NCBI GenBank assembly: GCA_903905655.1
Contig: CAIVHG010000103.1
Coordinates: 1 to 36,843, forward strand
Direction: 5' to 3'
Source of the DNA: an uncultured beta proteobacterium
GTDB taxonomy: Bacteria > Pseudomonadota > Gammaproteobacteria > Burkholderiales > SG8-41
Length of the DNA stretch: 36,843 nt
Below are positions 22,316-31,800 of this stretch, piece by piece. The notes under the pieces were generated by a model, which ran no database searches, was not told where the DNA came from, and saw nothing but the letters and a program-made list of their open reading frames with translations. Numbering within the stretch: position 1 is the stretch's first letter; the number at the start of each line of letters is the position of its first letter. A program made the position numbers and the translations under genes.

Positions 22316-24913
22316 ATGAGCATGGGCCTCTACCGCATGATGTTTGAGAATGCGGCGGTGGGCATCATGCGCGTCGACCTCAAAGGATACCTGCTGGAGG
22401 TCAATCAGAAAATCTGCGACATGCTCGGCTATACCCGGGATGAGCTCACCGGCAAACGGCTCCGTAATTTCGTCCATCCTGCTGATCACGCGCAGGGCAC
22501 CTTGCGCGAGGAGTTGCTACGCCGTGCGCCGGCTTCGATAACGCGCGAAAGGCGCTTTCTGCGCAAAGACGGCACCATCCTGTGGGTGCGGCGCAACATG
22601 TCCTTGGTTTTCGATACGGATGGCAAGCCCGATTTCGTGCTGGGCATCGTCGAGGACATTTCCGAAGGCAAGCGCATTCAACGGCGCCAGGCGATCGAGC
22701 ACACCGTCACGCTGCTGCTGGCGGATGCGCAAAGCGTCGCCGAGGTGATGCCGCGCATCATCCAGGTGCTTTGCGAAAGTCTGGGCTACGCCTATGGCTC
22801 ACGCCGGGAACTCGACGTCAGGGCAAACCACATTCGCTGCTGCGAGAGCTGGTGCATTGACGACCCCGCAGTAAAAGCGTTTCGCGAGCGCTCCCTGGTG
22901 CACATCGACACTCCGGAACGCCCCGGCAAGCTGATCCGCAAGATGTGGAAGACCGGCACGCCGGCATGGATCGAGGACATGGCATTGAACAACCCGCTGG
23001 GACGCATCAAGGACGCGCTCCAGTCAGGACTCCATTCGGCCTTCGCCTTCCCCATTCTGGTCGGCGGCTCTTTTTATGGCGGCATGGAATTCTTCGCGCA
23101 CGATACGCGCCTGCGGGACGAATGGGTGCTGGAGATTGCGCACACGGTCGGCACCCAGATCGGCCAATTTATCGGCCGCAAACAAGCCGAAGCGACGCTG
23201 GCTGAAAGCGAGGCGCGTTATCGCGCCCTGACCGCGCTCTCCACCGACGGCTACTGGGAGCAGGACGAAGAGCTGCGGGCGATCTCCGTCTCGCACGATC
23301 TAATCAAGACCACCGGCAAAGCGACTGAATATTACCTGGGCAAGAAACGGTGGGAGATCCCCAGCGTAGGCGTGTCGGATGCCCAATGGGAAGAGCACAA
23401 GGCGACGCTGGCAGCGCGGCTACCCTTTCGCGATTTCGAATTCGGGCGCAACTGCGCAGATGGCAGCGTACGCTACCTTAGCTCCAGCGGGGAACCGGTA
23501 TTCGACGCCACCGGAAAATTTACCGGCTATCGCGGCGTCAGCCGGAACATCACCCCGCGCAGGGTCGCCGAAGATGCGCTGCGCAAGGCGCTCGAAGAAC
23601 TGGCGCACCAGGCGAGCTACGATACCCTCACCGGATTGCCCAACCGCAACCTCCTGATGGACCGCTTGCAGCAGACACTGAGCACCCACCGTGAACTTCG
23701 TTCGGTCGCCGTTGCATTCATCGACCTCGACAATTTCAAGAACATCAATGACAGCTTCGGGCACAGCGCGGGCGACCTGGTGTTGCGGCAGGTGGCCGAC
23801 CGCTTGCAATCGACGCTGCGCGAAGGCGACACCATTGCACGGCTCGGCGGAGATGAGTTCGTGCTGGTGTTCACGGACCAGGCGCACGAGGACATCATCT
23901 TTCGCGCAATGCAGAGGATCATCAGGAAGATCGGCGAACCGCTCACCATCGAAGGCCGTGAACTCAACATCACCTGCAGCGCGGGCATCAGCATCTATCC
24001 GCAGGACGGGCAGGACGTAGAGACGCTCCTCAAGAACGCCGACACAGCGATGTACCGCGCCAAGGACCACGGGCGCAATAATTTCCAGTTCTACACGCCG
24101 GAGATGAACCGGCTGGTCAGCGAGCGGCTCGAGCTCGAACACAGCCTGCGCCGCGCCCTGGACCGCAATGAGCTGATGCTGTATTACCAGCCTAAAGTGA
24201 ACATCAAGACCGGCGCCATCGTCGGCGCGGAAGCGCTGCTGCGCTGGCGCCATCCGGAGCGGGGGCTGATCTCACCAACGCGGTTTATTCCGATCGCAGA
24301 GGAAACCGGCCTCATCATGGGAATCGGCGAATGGGTGCTGCGCACCGCGTGCAAGCAAAACCGGCGCTGGCAGGAGAGCGGGCTGCCGCCGATCGTCATG
24401 TCGGTCAACGTCTCGGCACGCCAGTTGAAACAGGAGAATTTTGCGCAGACGGTGGAGCGCATCCTGTCCGATTCGCAACTCGCGCCCGGACAACTCGAGC
24501 TGGAACTGACTGAAAGCGTGGTCATGCACGATCCCGAAACCGCGATCGCGGCATTGCGGGTACTGAATTCCATCGGCACCCGTCTTTCCGTCGATGATTT
24601 CGGGACTGGCTATTCGAGCCTCAGTTACCTGCACCGGCTGCCCGTCGATACCCTCAAGATCGATCAATCGTTCGTGCACAACATCGGCCTCAGCGAGCAA
24701 CCGGATGACGGCACGCTCGCCAAGACCATCATCGCGCTCGGGCACAGCCTGCGTCTCACGGTGATCGCCGAAGGCGTGGAAACCAGCGCGCAGTTGAAAT
24801 TTCTCGAGGCGCACCGCTGCGATGAAGTGCAGGGCTTTTACTTCAGCCGGCCGGTGCCGGCGGAAGCATTCCTCGGATTGCTGCAGCAGAAGGCGTACGC
24901 GCTGGAACCGTAA
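22316..24913 (+). CDS. PAS-GAF-PAS-GGDEF-EAL cyclic-di-GMP signalling protein
   Basis: An 865-residue soluble protein. Order: PAS (about 4-125, ending in the PAC-like [11 protein letters not shown]), a GAF-like domain (about 130-295), a second PAS (about 296-425, ending [11 protein letters not shown]), GGDEF (about 428-590) and EAL (about 610-860). The cyclase site GGDEF (511-515) is intact, and REGD five residues before it is the RxxD inhibitory site. The phosphodiesterase site is also intact: EALLRW (E639), [44 protein letters not shown]. It may therefore both make and break cyclic di-GMP. There are no membrane helices, so signals are cytosolic (ligand or redox). ATG 22316 has AGGA 6 nt upstream; a GTG at 22292 is the alternative. 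Confidence 0.92.
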   Translation: MSMGLYRMMFENAAVGIMRVDLKGYLLEVNQKICDMLGYTRDELTGKRLRNFVHPADHAQGTLREELLRRAPASITRERRFLRKDGTILWVRRNMSLVFDTDGKPDFVLGIVEDISEGKRIQRRQAIEHTVTLLLADAQSVAEVMPRIIQVLCESLGYAYGSRRELDVRANHIRCCESWCIDDPAVKAFRERSLVHIDTPERPGKLIRKMWKTGTPAWIEDMALNNPLGRIKDALQSGLHSAFAFPILVGGSFYGGMEFFAHDTRLRDEWVLEIAHTVGTQIGQFIGRKQAEATLAESEARYRALTALSTDGYWEQDEELRAISVSHDLIKTTGKATEYYLGKKRWEIPSVGVSDAQWEEHKATLAARLPFRDFEFGRNCADGSVRYLSSSGEPVFDATGKFTGYRGVSRNITPRRVAEDALRKALEELAHQASYDTLTGLPNRNLLMDRLQQTLSTHRELRSVAVAFIDLDNFKNINDSFGHSAGDLVLRQVADRLQSTLREGDTIARLGGDEFVLVFTDQAHEDIIFRAMQRIIRKIGEPLTIEGRELNITCSAGISIYPQDGQDVETLLKNADTAMYRAKDHGRNNFQFYTPEMNRLVSERLELEHSLRRALDRNELMLYYQPKVNIKTGAIVGAEALLRWRHPERGLISPTRFIPIAEETGLIMGIGEWVLRTACKQNRRWQESGLPPIVMSVNVSARQLKQENFAQTVERILSDSQLAPGQLELELTESVVMHDPETAIAALRVLNSIGTRLSVDDFGTGYSSLSYLHRLPVDTLKIDQSFVHNIGLSEQPDDGTLAKTIIALGHSLRLTVIAEGVETSAQLKFLEAHRCDEVQGFYFSRPVPAEAFLGLLQQKAYALEP

Positions 24914-24973
24914 CTTCTGGCACGTCTGGCAAATTCAAGCATCAGCCCGCATGGAAGATTTCACGAGGTCTTA

Positions 24974-25453
24974 ATGGCAGATCAAACGCATCCAGTTGCT
25001 GTAGTCGCTGCTCAGGCGCCGGCGAAAACCAAACCCTCCAACTATCCGGAGCCCTTCGCCTCGCGCATGGCGGGCAGGCAAAAGCATCCGCTGGGCGACC
25101 TGTTCGGCCTGACGAACTTCGGAGTGAACCTGACGAAACTCGCGCCACACGCGGCTTCAGCGCTGCGCCATGCGCACACCAGACAGGACGAGTTCGTGTA
25201 CATCCTGCAGGGCCATCCCACGCTGCACACCGATGCAGGACGAACTCAGCTCGCACCGGGCATGTGCGCCGGATTCAAGGCCGGGACCGGCAACGGGCAC
25301 CGGCTGATCAACGATACCGAGACAGAGGTCGTCTACCTGGAGGTCGGCGACCGTACGCCTGGGGATGAAGGCAGCTACCCGGACGACGATCTGCGGGCGC
25401 TGCTGGTCGGCGGCCAGTGGAAGTTCACGCACAAGGATGGCACGCCGTACTAG
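24974..25453 (+). CDS. small cupin domain-containing protein
   Basis: A 159-residue single-domain cupin (PF07883 type). Motif 1 RHAHTRQDEFVYILQG gives H66, H68 and E73, and motif 2 GTGNGHRLIN gives H109, so the full 3-His/1-Glu metal site is present. This contrasts with the two bicupins in the window, where Glu is Gln. The N-terminus (about 20 residues, rich in Ala, Val and Pro) is a flexible lead without signal-peptide features. GAGG lies 5 nt before the ATG. It follows the GGDEF-EAL gene by 60 nt on the same strand and converges on the cytochrome b561 gene across a perfect palindrome. Single cupins of this kind may be isomerases, dioxygenases or sugar-binding proteins; nothing here decides. 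Confidence 0.82.
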   Translation: MADQTHPVAVVAAQAPAKTKPSNYPEPFASRMAGRQKHPLGDLFGLTNFGVNLTKLAPHAASALRHAHTRQDEFVYILQGHPTLHTDAGRTQLAPGMCAGFKAGTGNGHRLINDTETEVVYLEVGDRTPGDEGSYPDDDLRALLVGGQWKFTHKDGTPY

Positions 25454-25505
25454 GGAACCTCTGATCAAGTCCCGCACGGTTGCGTGGGACTTGATCAGAG
25501 GTTCC
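25454..25505. repeat. perfect 20-bp inverted repeat between convergent stops
   Basis: The arms 25454-25473 and 25486-25505 are exact reverse complements around a 12-nt loop. The left arm starts on the base after the TAG of the cupin gene and the right arm ends on the base before the TAA of the cytochrome gene. It probably acts as a bidirectional terminator. Its size and perfection also fit a mobile repeat unit (a REP- or MITE-like palindrome, or a relic of insertion-sequence ends). No second copy was noticed in the window. Confidence 0.75.
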
Positions 25506-26045
25506 TTAGATCATGCGCCGCAATACATCGTTCTTTTTCACGAAGTGATGGCGCAGCGCGGCGAGCACGTGCCCGAGGATCAATGCAGCCAGGACATAGG
25601 CCAGGATCATGTGCGATTCCTCGAACAGGCTGCGCACGCTGCGTTCGACGCCGCTGACGATCACCGGGAAATCAAAACCGAATAGATCCTTCGTGACCGG
25701 CGTCCGCATTGTGTTGGCCGTCACCCAGCCAGCCAGCGAAACGACGATGATTAAAACATAAAGTCCCAAATGCCCGAGGTGCACAGCCATGCGCTCCCAT
25801 GGCTTCAGGTCGCCGGGCAGCGCCGGCGCCGGATTCATCCAGCGCCACAATATCCGCAGCACCATGAGTACCAGCAGATCAAATCCGAGCGCGGAATGCC
25901 AGGTGTAATTGGTGAGACGCTCCGGCCGCGCCACCATGTGGGTCATCCACCAGCCATGGGCCAGCAAGGTCAGGATCATCAGCGCGCCTATCCAGTGCAG
26001 CGCCTTGGATATCAAGCCCCAGTTGATCTCGCTATTACGAAACAT
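25506..26045 (-). CDS. cytochrome b561 family protein
   Basis: A 179-residue inner-membrane protein with four hydrophobic helices and the b-heme ligand pattern of the bacterial cytochrome b561 (CybB/YceJ) family: ALHWIGA (H17), TWHSALG (H50), EESHMILAY (H145) and ILGHVLAAL (H159), then the HHF...D.L.RM ending. The length is normal. It passes electrons between the quinone pool and a periplasmic or soluble partner; some relatives oxidise superoxide to return electrons to quinone. AGAGGGG lies 5 nt before the ATG. It is monocistronic: a 217-bp gap lies upstream and a palindrome immediately follows its stop. No dedicated partner gene is adjacent, though the GMC oxidoreductase of operon B would need some electron acceptor. 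Confidence 0.88.
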   Translation of the reverse strand: MFRNSEINWGLISKALHWIGALMILTLLAHGWWMTHMVARPERLTNYTWHSALGFDLLVLMVLRILWRWMNPAPALPGDLKPWERMAVHLGHLGLYVLIIVVSLAGWVTANTMRTPVTKDLFGFDFPVIVSGVERSVRSLFEESHMILAYVLAALILGHVLAALRHHFVKKNDVLRRMI

Positions 26046-26262
26046 GCTTGCCCCTCTCAGACGTACAGCGTATTTGTGTCAAACTGTTTAAATGCGCGCG
26101 CGGGCGTTGAGCGCGCCTCGTTCCGGCGCAATGCGCCGCATGATGTTAACCATGTTTTCATAATGGTAACGGCATGTCAACGGCACGTGTCGCCCGCCGG
26201 ATTTTTGCAAGTTGCTTAGCGCGATGCCTGGATAAGGCGGCAGTCTCCGCGCCTGGCAAGTC

Positions 26263-27213
26263 CTAATCAGCGCGGATGCCGATTTGCTTGATGAGCTTGC
26301 CCCACAGTGCGATTTCGGATTTCATCTTGGCGGCGAGCTCTGCCGGAGTACCGCCGACCGTTTCCAGTCCGATGCCGAGATACTTCTGCTTCACATCGGG
26401 GCGCTCGAGGACGCGCACCACCTCCCGGTTCAGGCGCTCGATGATGGGCGCGGGCGTTCCGACCGGCGCGAACATCGCGGTCATCGAGCGCGAAACATAG
26501 CCAGGCACCGTCGCGCCGATCGTCGGCAGATCGGGATAAAGCGCAGACGGCTGCGCGCTGGTGATCGCGAGCGCCCGCAGCCTTGCGGCCTTGATGAGCG
26601 GCGCCACCGGGCCCGCGCTGCTGAACAGCACCTGCACCTGGCCGCTCAGGATACTGTTGATGGCGGCACCGGTGCCCTTGTATGGAACATGCACGATGCT
26701 GACTCCGGCCAGCGCGTTGAACAACTCGCTGGCGAGATGGATGGACGAACCGGCGCCGGTGGAGGAATAGTTGAGCTCTCCCGGACGCGACTTGGCGAGC
26801 GCAATCAGATCCCGCACGGACTTGACCGGCAGCGCCGGATGGACGACGAGGATCTGATAAGACTCGGTCGCGATCGTGATCGGAGTGAAATCCCGCACCG
26901 GATCGAAGGCTGTTTTTTCCAGCATCGGCGTCGTATAGAAATTGCCGCCGGTGAGCAGCACCGTATAGCCGTCGGACGGCGCACGCATCACGGCTTCCAT
27001 GGAAATGATGTTGACGCGGTTGTCGACGATCACCGGCTGGCCCAGTGCAGGGGAGATCGCCTGCGCGATGATGCGCGCCGAGAAGTCGCTGCCGCCTCCC
27101 ACCTCGGACGTAATGATGCGTATGGCCCGCGTCGGATAATCCTGGCCGCACGCCACGCCGGCGGCCGCTGCGGCAACAAAGAATGTGCATGCAACCAAAC
27201 GCGATGTGAGCAC
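26263..27213 (-). CDS. Bug/TctC family periplasmic solute-binding protein
   Basis: A 316-residue binding protein, last gene of leftward operon B. The signal peptide ends AACGQ-like before DYPTRAIRIITSEVGGGSDFSARIIAQAI. The loops ELNYSSTGAGSSIHLASELF and VPYKGTGAAINSILSGQVQ are typical of the family, and the C-terminus is LIKQIGIRAD, the same ending as the operon A Bug protein (LIRELGIRAD). The start is a GTG with GAGGAG 5 nt upstream. It begins 21 nt after the stop of the ThDP enzyme, so the two are tightly co-transcribed. The EVGGGSD here replaces the usual PGGG at the ligand loop, which may mean a different ligand. Confidence 0.88.
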   Translation of the reverse strand: MLTSRLVACTFFVAAAAAGVACGQDYPTRAIRIITSEVGGGSDFSARIIAQAISPALGQPVIVDNRVNIISMEAVMRAPSDGYTVLLTGGNFYTTPMLEKTAFDPVRDFTPITIATESYQILVVHPALPVKSVRDLIALAKSRPGELNYSSTGAGSSIHLASELFNALAGVSIVHVPYKGTGAAINSILSGQVQVLFSSAGPVAPLIKAARLRALAITSAQPSALYPDLPTIGATVPGYVSRSMTAMFAPVGTPAPIIERLNREVVRVLERPDVKQKYLGIGLETVGGTPAELAAKMKSEIALWGKLIKQIGIRAD

Positions 27214-27234
27214 GATATCTCCTCGGCTGTGTTC

Positions 27235-28875
27235 CTATTCGTCGCGGGCGTAGAGCAAGCGCCGCTTCTGCAGCGTCACCACGTTGCGCGAGGTGCGCAC
27301 GTCGATGATCATCGGCCCGGGTTTCGCCACCCACTCGGCGGCGGCGGCGCGCACTTCGTCGATGCTGCGTGCCAGCCGTCCTCGGCCGCCGAACACTTTG
27401 CCCACCGCTCCCAGATCCGGCGTCGGGATGATTGAAAGCTCGGCCTTCATGCCTTCGGCATTCATCTTGTGATACTCGGAGCCCAGCGCTTGGTCGTTGA
27501 GGATCACCGCCAAGAGCGGTATCTGATAGCGCACTGCGGTATCGAATTCCCCGATGTGCATCATGAACGCCGCATCGCCATCGACCAGCAGCGTCGGCTT
27601 CATGCCGGTGCCGACCGCGGCACCCATGGCGGCGGGCAGGCTCTGCCCGATGCAGCCAAAGAAGTGCCCGCCCATTGCGTATGGCCGCGGACGGTTGAAC
27701 AGCATGGTGGTGAAGCCCGCGTTGGTGGCGCTCCCCATGACCAGCCCGACATCGGCAGGAATGATCTCATCCAGCACGCGACACGCATCGCGCGGATCGA
27801 CGCAGCCCGGCTCGATCTCGAACTTTGCAGGATCCTCGAAGTGATGGGCGAGCCGCTCTTTGACCTCGCTCGTCCGGTAGCCGGCCAGCTTGACCGAGCG
27901 CTGCGCGAGCAGGCGCTCCAGCGCCTCCACGCCCGCACGTGCGTCCGACTGCAGATAGCAGTCCGCGGAACGGCCACCCGAGATCATCACATGCGGCTTG
28001 ATGTCCACGTGCACGATGCGCGCATTCGGATACAGATAACCCTGCATGGTCGTGTAGCGGTTCAGCGTCGCGCCGACCGCGATCACGCAATCGCATTCTT
28101 CGAACAGCTGGATAGCGGTGCGCGTGGAATAATTTCCCGAGATGCCAGCGTGATATTCGGTTTCGCTGAGGAAGCCTTTCGCCATCAGCGTGGTCACGGT
28201 GAGCGCCCCGATGCGCTGCCCGAGTTTGGTGATCGCCTTCCCAGCGCCGGACCAGATTGCACCCTGCCCGCAGATGATCACCGGCTTGCGGCTCGCCGCG
28301 ATGATGTCGGCCGCCTCGGCAAGCCTTTCGAGATCAGGCTGCACCGCCCGCGACGAGAGCAGCGTCGACGAAGGCTGGTACGGCTCGTCGTAATCGCAGC
28401 TCGCCTTCTGCACTTCGAGCGGTGCGCTCAGCAGGATCGGCCGCGACTCGAGCTTGGCGAGATAGAACGCCTTGCGCACCGCGTCGTCCGCCGCCTCCGG
28501 GGAGGACACGCGCACGAAGCCCGCTTCGCAGGCCGCGGCGAAGCGCTGCTGGTCGAGGCTCTGCGCATCCTCGCCCTCGGTCTCGCCGACGAAAGCCACG
28601 ACCGGTGATCCGGCGCGGCTCGCCGTCACCAGCGCGGTGGCGAGCTGCGTCACGCCGGGGCCGCAGGTAGCGCTGCATACGCCCGGGGTGCGCGTCACCC
28701 GCGCCCAGCCATCGGCCATCCCGAGCCCAACGCCTTCGTGGCGCACCTCGAGCTGCCTGACGCCGATCTTTTCCAGCGCCGCCACCCAATGCAGCGTGCC
28801 GCTGCCCATCAAGCCGAACACCGTGGACACGCCCTCCCCGGCGAAATCCTGAGCCAGCCGCTCGTACACCTTCAT
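27235..28875 (-). CDS. ThDP-dependent enzyme, benzoylformate decarboxylase/acetolactate synthase-like
   Basis: A 546-residue paralog of the enzyme at 14561. It shares the start MKVYE, FGLMGS, E47 at the activating Glu position (RHEGVGLGMADGWAR), IIAASRKPVI, ALTVTTLMAKG, YLYPNARIVHVDIKPH and the ending RNVV...RRLLYARDE. The cofactor motif is VDGDAAFMMH ... ILNDQALG: the third residue of GDG is Ala (433-435), while the metal-binding Asp and the closing N460 remain, so activity is expected. It differs from its paralog at the substrate-facing CGPGVTQLATAL and QALGSEYHK regions. In operon B it lies between two Bug genes, 44 nt after one and 21 nt before the next. The probable reaction is 2-oxo acid decarboxylation or carboligation. 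Confidence 0.86.
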   Translation of the reverse strand: MKVYERLAQDFAGEGVSTVFGLMGSGTLHWVAALEKIGVRQLEVRHEGVGLGMADGWARVTRTPGVCSATCGPGVTQLATALVTASRAGSPVVAFVGETEGEDAQSLDQQRFAAACEAGFVRVSSPEAADDAVRKAFYLAKLESRPILLSAPLEVQKASCDYDEPYQPSSTLLSSRAVQPDLERLAEAADIIAASRKPVIICGQGAIWSGAGKAITKLGQRIGALTVTTLMAKGFLSETEYHAGISGNYSTRTAIQLFEECDCVIAVGATLNRYTTMQGYLYPNARIVHVDIKPHVMISGGRSADCYLQSDARAGVEALERLLAQRSVKLAGYRTSEVKERLAHHFEDPAKFEIEPGCVDPRDACRVLDEIIPADVGLVMGSATNAGFTTMLFNRPRPYAMGGHFFGCIGQSLPAAMGAAVGTGMKPTLLVDGDAAFMMHIGEFDTAVRYQIPLLAVILNDQALGSEYHKMNAEGMKAELSIIPTPDLGAVGKVFGGRGRLARSIDEVRAAAAEWVAKPGPMIIDVRTSRNVVTLQKRRLLYARDE

Positions 28876-28919
28876 GTTATGCGTTCCTCTCTGCGCTTGT
28901 TATCGTGCATCTCTGCCTG

Positions 28920-29912
28920 CTACTCCATCCGGATGCCAGCGTCCTTGATCACCTTGGCCCAGCGCGCCATGTCGACCTTGATCGCGGCCGCAAACTGTTC
29001 CGGCGTATTGGCGACCACCTCGGACCCGGCATTGAAAAACTTTTCTTTGACGTCGGCGCTCGTGAGTACCCGCGTCATCTCCTGATGCAGACGCGTGATG
29101 ACGGTCGATGGAGTCTTGTTGGGTGCGAATACGCCGGTCATGGTGACCGCCTCATAGCCCGGCAGCGTTTCCGCCACCGCCGGCAAGCCGGGAACCAGCG
29201 CAGTCGCCTTGGCGCTGGTCACCGCGAGCGCGCGCAGTTTTCCCTGCTTGACGTGGGGCATCGCGGCATTCGCGGTCGGAAGCATGAGCTGCGTTTCACC
29301 GCCAACCGTCGCCAGCAGGCCCGCGCCGGTGCTCTTGTAGTTGACGCGAACGATGTTGACGCCGGCCATCGACTTCAACAATTCCGTTGAGAGCTGGGTG
29401 GTGCCGCCGATGCCGGAGCCGGCATAATTGAGCTCTCCGGGCCGCGCTTTGGCAACCGCGATCAGCTCTGGGATGGATTTTGCCGGCACCGCAGGATGAA
29501 TGACGACGACGCTCGGCTGCATGACCGCGAGCGTGATCGGCGACAGGTCACGCAACGGATCATAGCTTGCGCTTTCCAGGTACTGCGCCAGCCACACGCC
29601 CTGCGCCCACACCAGCAGCGTGTAGCCATCGGGCGGCGCTTTGGCGACCGCACCCGCGGTGATGACCACATTGCCGCCGCGGTTCTCCACGATGACCGGC
29701 TGCCCCAACGGACCGCTGATGCCCTGCGCGAGGATGCGCGACAAGAGATCGGTGCCCCCGCCAGGATCGGAAGTGTAGATGCGCAGCGGCTGCTTCGGAT
29801 AATCTTGGGCCCGGACGGTGCCGAGGGTTGAGCACACCAGTCCAGCCAGGAGCGTAGCAATGAGGAAACGACCGATCGTCAGGGGCTCTCCATTCCTGTT
29901 CTGCAGTTTCAT
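28920..29912 (-). CDS. Bug/TctC family periplasmic solute-binding protein
   Basis: A 330-residue binding protein. After a charged lead (MKLQNRNGEPLT) a signal peptide (IGRFLIATLLAGLVCSTLGTVRAQ) precedes DYPKQPLRIYTSDPGGGTDLLSRILAQGISGPLGQPV. ELNYAGSGIGGTTQLSTELL and VNYKSTGAGLLATVGGETQ are the ligand loops. It is a close paralog of the gene at 31801; both share TSxPGGGTD, ISGPLGQ, YEAVTMTGVF and the ending ARWAKVIKDAGIR. Its ATG (29912) overlaps the TGA of the GMC oxidoreductase as ATGA, so translation is coupled. The coupling ties this binding protein to that enzyme. Extension to 29969 is rejected because it lies inside the upstream gene. Confidence 0.88.
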   Translation of the reverse strand: MKLQNRNGEPLTIGRFLIATLLAGLVCSTLGTVRAQDYPKQPLRIYTSDPGGGTDLLSRILAQGISGPLGQPVIVENRGGNVVITAGAVAKAPPDGYTLLVWAQGVWLAQYLESASYDPLRDLSPITLAVMQPSVVVIHPAVPAKSIPELIAVAKARPGELNYAGSGIGGTTQLSTELLKSMAGVNIVRVNYKSTGAGLLATVGGETQLMLPTANAAMPHVKQGKLRALAVTSAKATALVPGLPAVAETLPGYEAVTMTGVFAPNKTPSTVITRLHQEMTRVLTSADVKEKFFNAGSEVVANTPEQFAAAIKVDMARWAKVIKDAGIRME

Positions 29913-31672
29913 ACGAGTGCGCCTGGCTGCTTCAGGTAGCGTTCGCGGATCATATCCGCAGTCCAGCACGCCAGCGCACCGATGGTCTCGGTGGGGCCGC
30001 TAGCGCTGTTCTGAGGAAATGCGCTGCCGCCGACCACGAACACATTGCTCACATCCCACGATTGCAGATACTTGTTGACGACGCTGGTCGCAGGATTCAT
30101 CCCCATCACTGCGCCGCCAACATTGTGCGTGCTCTGGTAGGACGTGACGGAGTAGTCGCCGTTCGATGAACTGCTGCCCATTCTGGAAGCGCCCATCGCC
30201 TTGCCGATTTCGACTGCCTGCTTCGTGAGATAGTCCGCCGTGCGTCGCTCGTTTTCATGCCAGTTGAATGTCATGCGCAAGAGCGGCTGATTGTGCGCGT
30301 CGCGATAGGTGGGATCGAGATCGAGATAAGATCCGCGATAGCTTTGGCAGGTGATGTTGAGCCCGATGTGAATCGAGCGGTCGTAATAATGCGCGACCGC
30401 CTGCTTCCAGGCGCTGCCCCAGCGCGGCGTGCCGCGCGGCACCGGACGCGACCGGATCGGCAATGCACCGCTGCTCTGCACGCCGATCTGCGCGCCGCCG
30501 ATGAAGCCTAGATCAGCGTGATTCAATTGCTCGGCGTTGAAATCATCGATCACCGTACCCATGCCGCCGCCGGCCATGAAGCGCTTGAACACCTTATCCT
30601 CGAAGAACAGCTGCACCTTGCCCCACGGCTGATACGAATAGTTCCGACCCACCACGCCCTCATTGCGCAGCGGGTCATAGGGCTGCCCGATGCCCGAGAG
30701 CAGCAACAACCGCGTATTGTTGAATGTGAAGCCGGTCAGGATGATGAGATCCGCCGGCTGCTCGACTGTGCGGCCGCGCGCATCCATATAAGTAACGCTT
30801 ACCGCGCGCTTCCTGTCCGAGTCGAGGTTCACCTTCAGGACATTGGCGTGCGTGCGCAGCTCGAAGTTCTGGTGCTTCAGCAGGGCCGGCACCACGGTCG
30901 ACAATGGAGTCGCCTTAGCCCCCATCGCGCAGCCGTGATTGGCGCAAAATCCGCCGTGCACGCAGGCCCCGAGCATCAGCTTGTAAGGATTGACATAAGG
31001 GCGCGTCATCGACGCGGTCGGCTTGGGGAACGGCTTGTAGCCAAGTTCGGCAGCGGCTTTTCCGAAAATCGAGCCTGGGTAAGTCGGTATCGTCGGGGGA
31101 TTCGGGAACTCACGCGAGCGCGGACCTTCGTATGGATTGCCGCCGACCTGGATCTCTCCGTTGAGATTGCCAGCCTTCCCGCCTATGCCATAGATCTGCT
31201 CGAACTGATCGTAATACGGTTCAAGCTCGTCATAAGTGAGGCCCCAGTCCTGGCTCGTGCAATCCTGAGGAAGCTTTTTGCGGCCATAGCGCTCGTGCGT
31301 GCGGCTGCGCACTTCGAAGTCCCACGGCAGAAAGCGAAATGCGGAGCCGCCCCAGTGCACGCCGGCGCCGCCCACGCATTCGCCCGGCTTGAAGGAGCCG
31401 ACCTCGCGCACCGGAAGCGCGCCTTCATGCATGGAATTGCGAAACGTGACTGTCTCGCGCGAAAGATTCTGAATGATGTCGCTGTGGCGGTCGTACTTCA
31501 GCTCGTCATGCACGTACGGCATCGCGAAATCATGCGCCGGGTCTATCATGCGCCCGCGCTCGAGCCCGACGACCCGGAGTCCGGTTTGTGCGAGCTCCTT
31601 GCAAACGATCGAGCCCGCAACACCGACCCCGACCACGACCACGTCAACCGGCTTAAGTCTGGTGATGCTCAT
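29909..31672 (-). CDS. GMC family oxidoreductase, gluconate/fructose dehydrogenase large-subunit type
   Basis: A 587-residue FAD enzyme of the glucose-methanol-choline family. It has VVVVGVGVAGSIVCKELAQTGLRVVGLERG (FAD motif), CVGGAGVHWGGSAFRF, and near the end STHNVGGAVMG (H516) and NSASGPTETIGALA (N555), the catalytic His/Asn region. A cysteine group C237-x5-C243-x4-C248 (CVHGGFCANHGC, then AMGAKATP) is the pattern of membrane-bound gluconate, sorbitol and fructose dehydrogenase large subunits, where it may hold a 3Fe-4S cluster. Those enzymes have a small Tat-exported subunit and a cytochrome c subunit, and neither is encoded here. No signal peptide is visible. AAGG lies only 2 nt before the ATG, so the ribosome site is weak. 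It follows a Bug gene by 128 nt and overlaps the next Bug gene by 4 bp. Confidence 0.88.
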   Translation of the reverse strand: MSITRLKPVDVVVVGVGVAGSIVCKELAQTGLRVVGLERGRMIDPAHDFAMPYVHDELKYDRHSDIIQNLSRETVTFRNSMHEGALPVREVGSFKPGECVGGAGVHWGGSAFRFLPWDFEVRSRTHERYGRKKLPQDCTSQDWGLTYDELEPYYDQFEQIYGIGGKAGNLNGEIQVGGNPYEGPRSREFPNPPTIPTYPGSIFGKAAAELGYKPFPKPTASMTRPYVNPYKLMLGACVHGGFCANHGCAMGAKATPLSTVVPALLKHQNFELRTHANVLKVNLDSDRKRAVSVTYMDARGRTVEQPADLIILTGFTFNNTRLLLLSGIGQPYDPLRNEGVVGRNYSYQPWGKVQLFFEDKVFKRFMAGGGMGTVIDDFNAEQLNHADLGFIGGAQIGVQSSGALPIRSRPVPRGTPRWGSAWKQAVAHYYDRSIHIGLNITCQSYRGSYLDLDPTYRDAHNQPLLRMTFNWHENERRTADYLTKQAVEIGKAMGASRMGSSSSNGDYSVTSYQSTHNVGGAVMGMNPATSVVNKYLQSWDVSNVFVVGGSAFPQNSASGPTETIGALACWTADMIRERYLKQPGALV

Positions 31673-31800
31673 CGCCTTGCCTGGCTTCGCCGTTCATTTG
31701 CGTAGTGTCCGAAAAATCGCGCAACGAGACTATGCACCGCGGCCTTCAGTCATCGCGCAGGCACGCACGCGCATCTCCAGCGTATCGCGGAGAAGCGCCG

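Noticed and set aside
26145-26170. Imperfect inverted repeat GTTAACCAT / ATGGTAAC upstream of the cytochrome b561 gene
   Set aside because: One arm has an extra base and the position is about 100 nt from the gene start; too weak to call an operator.
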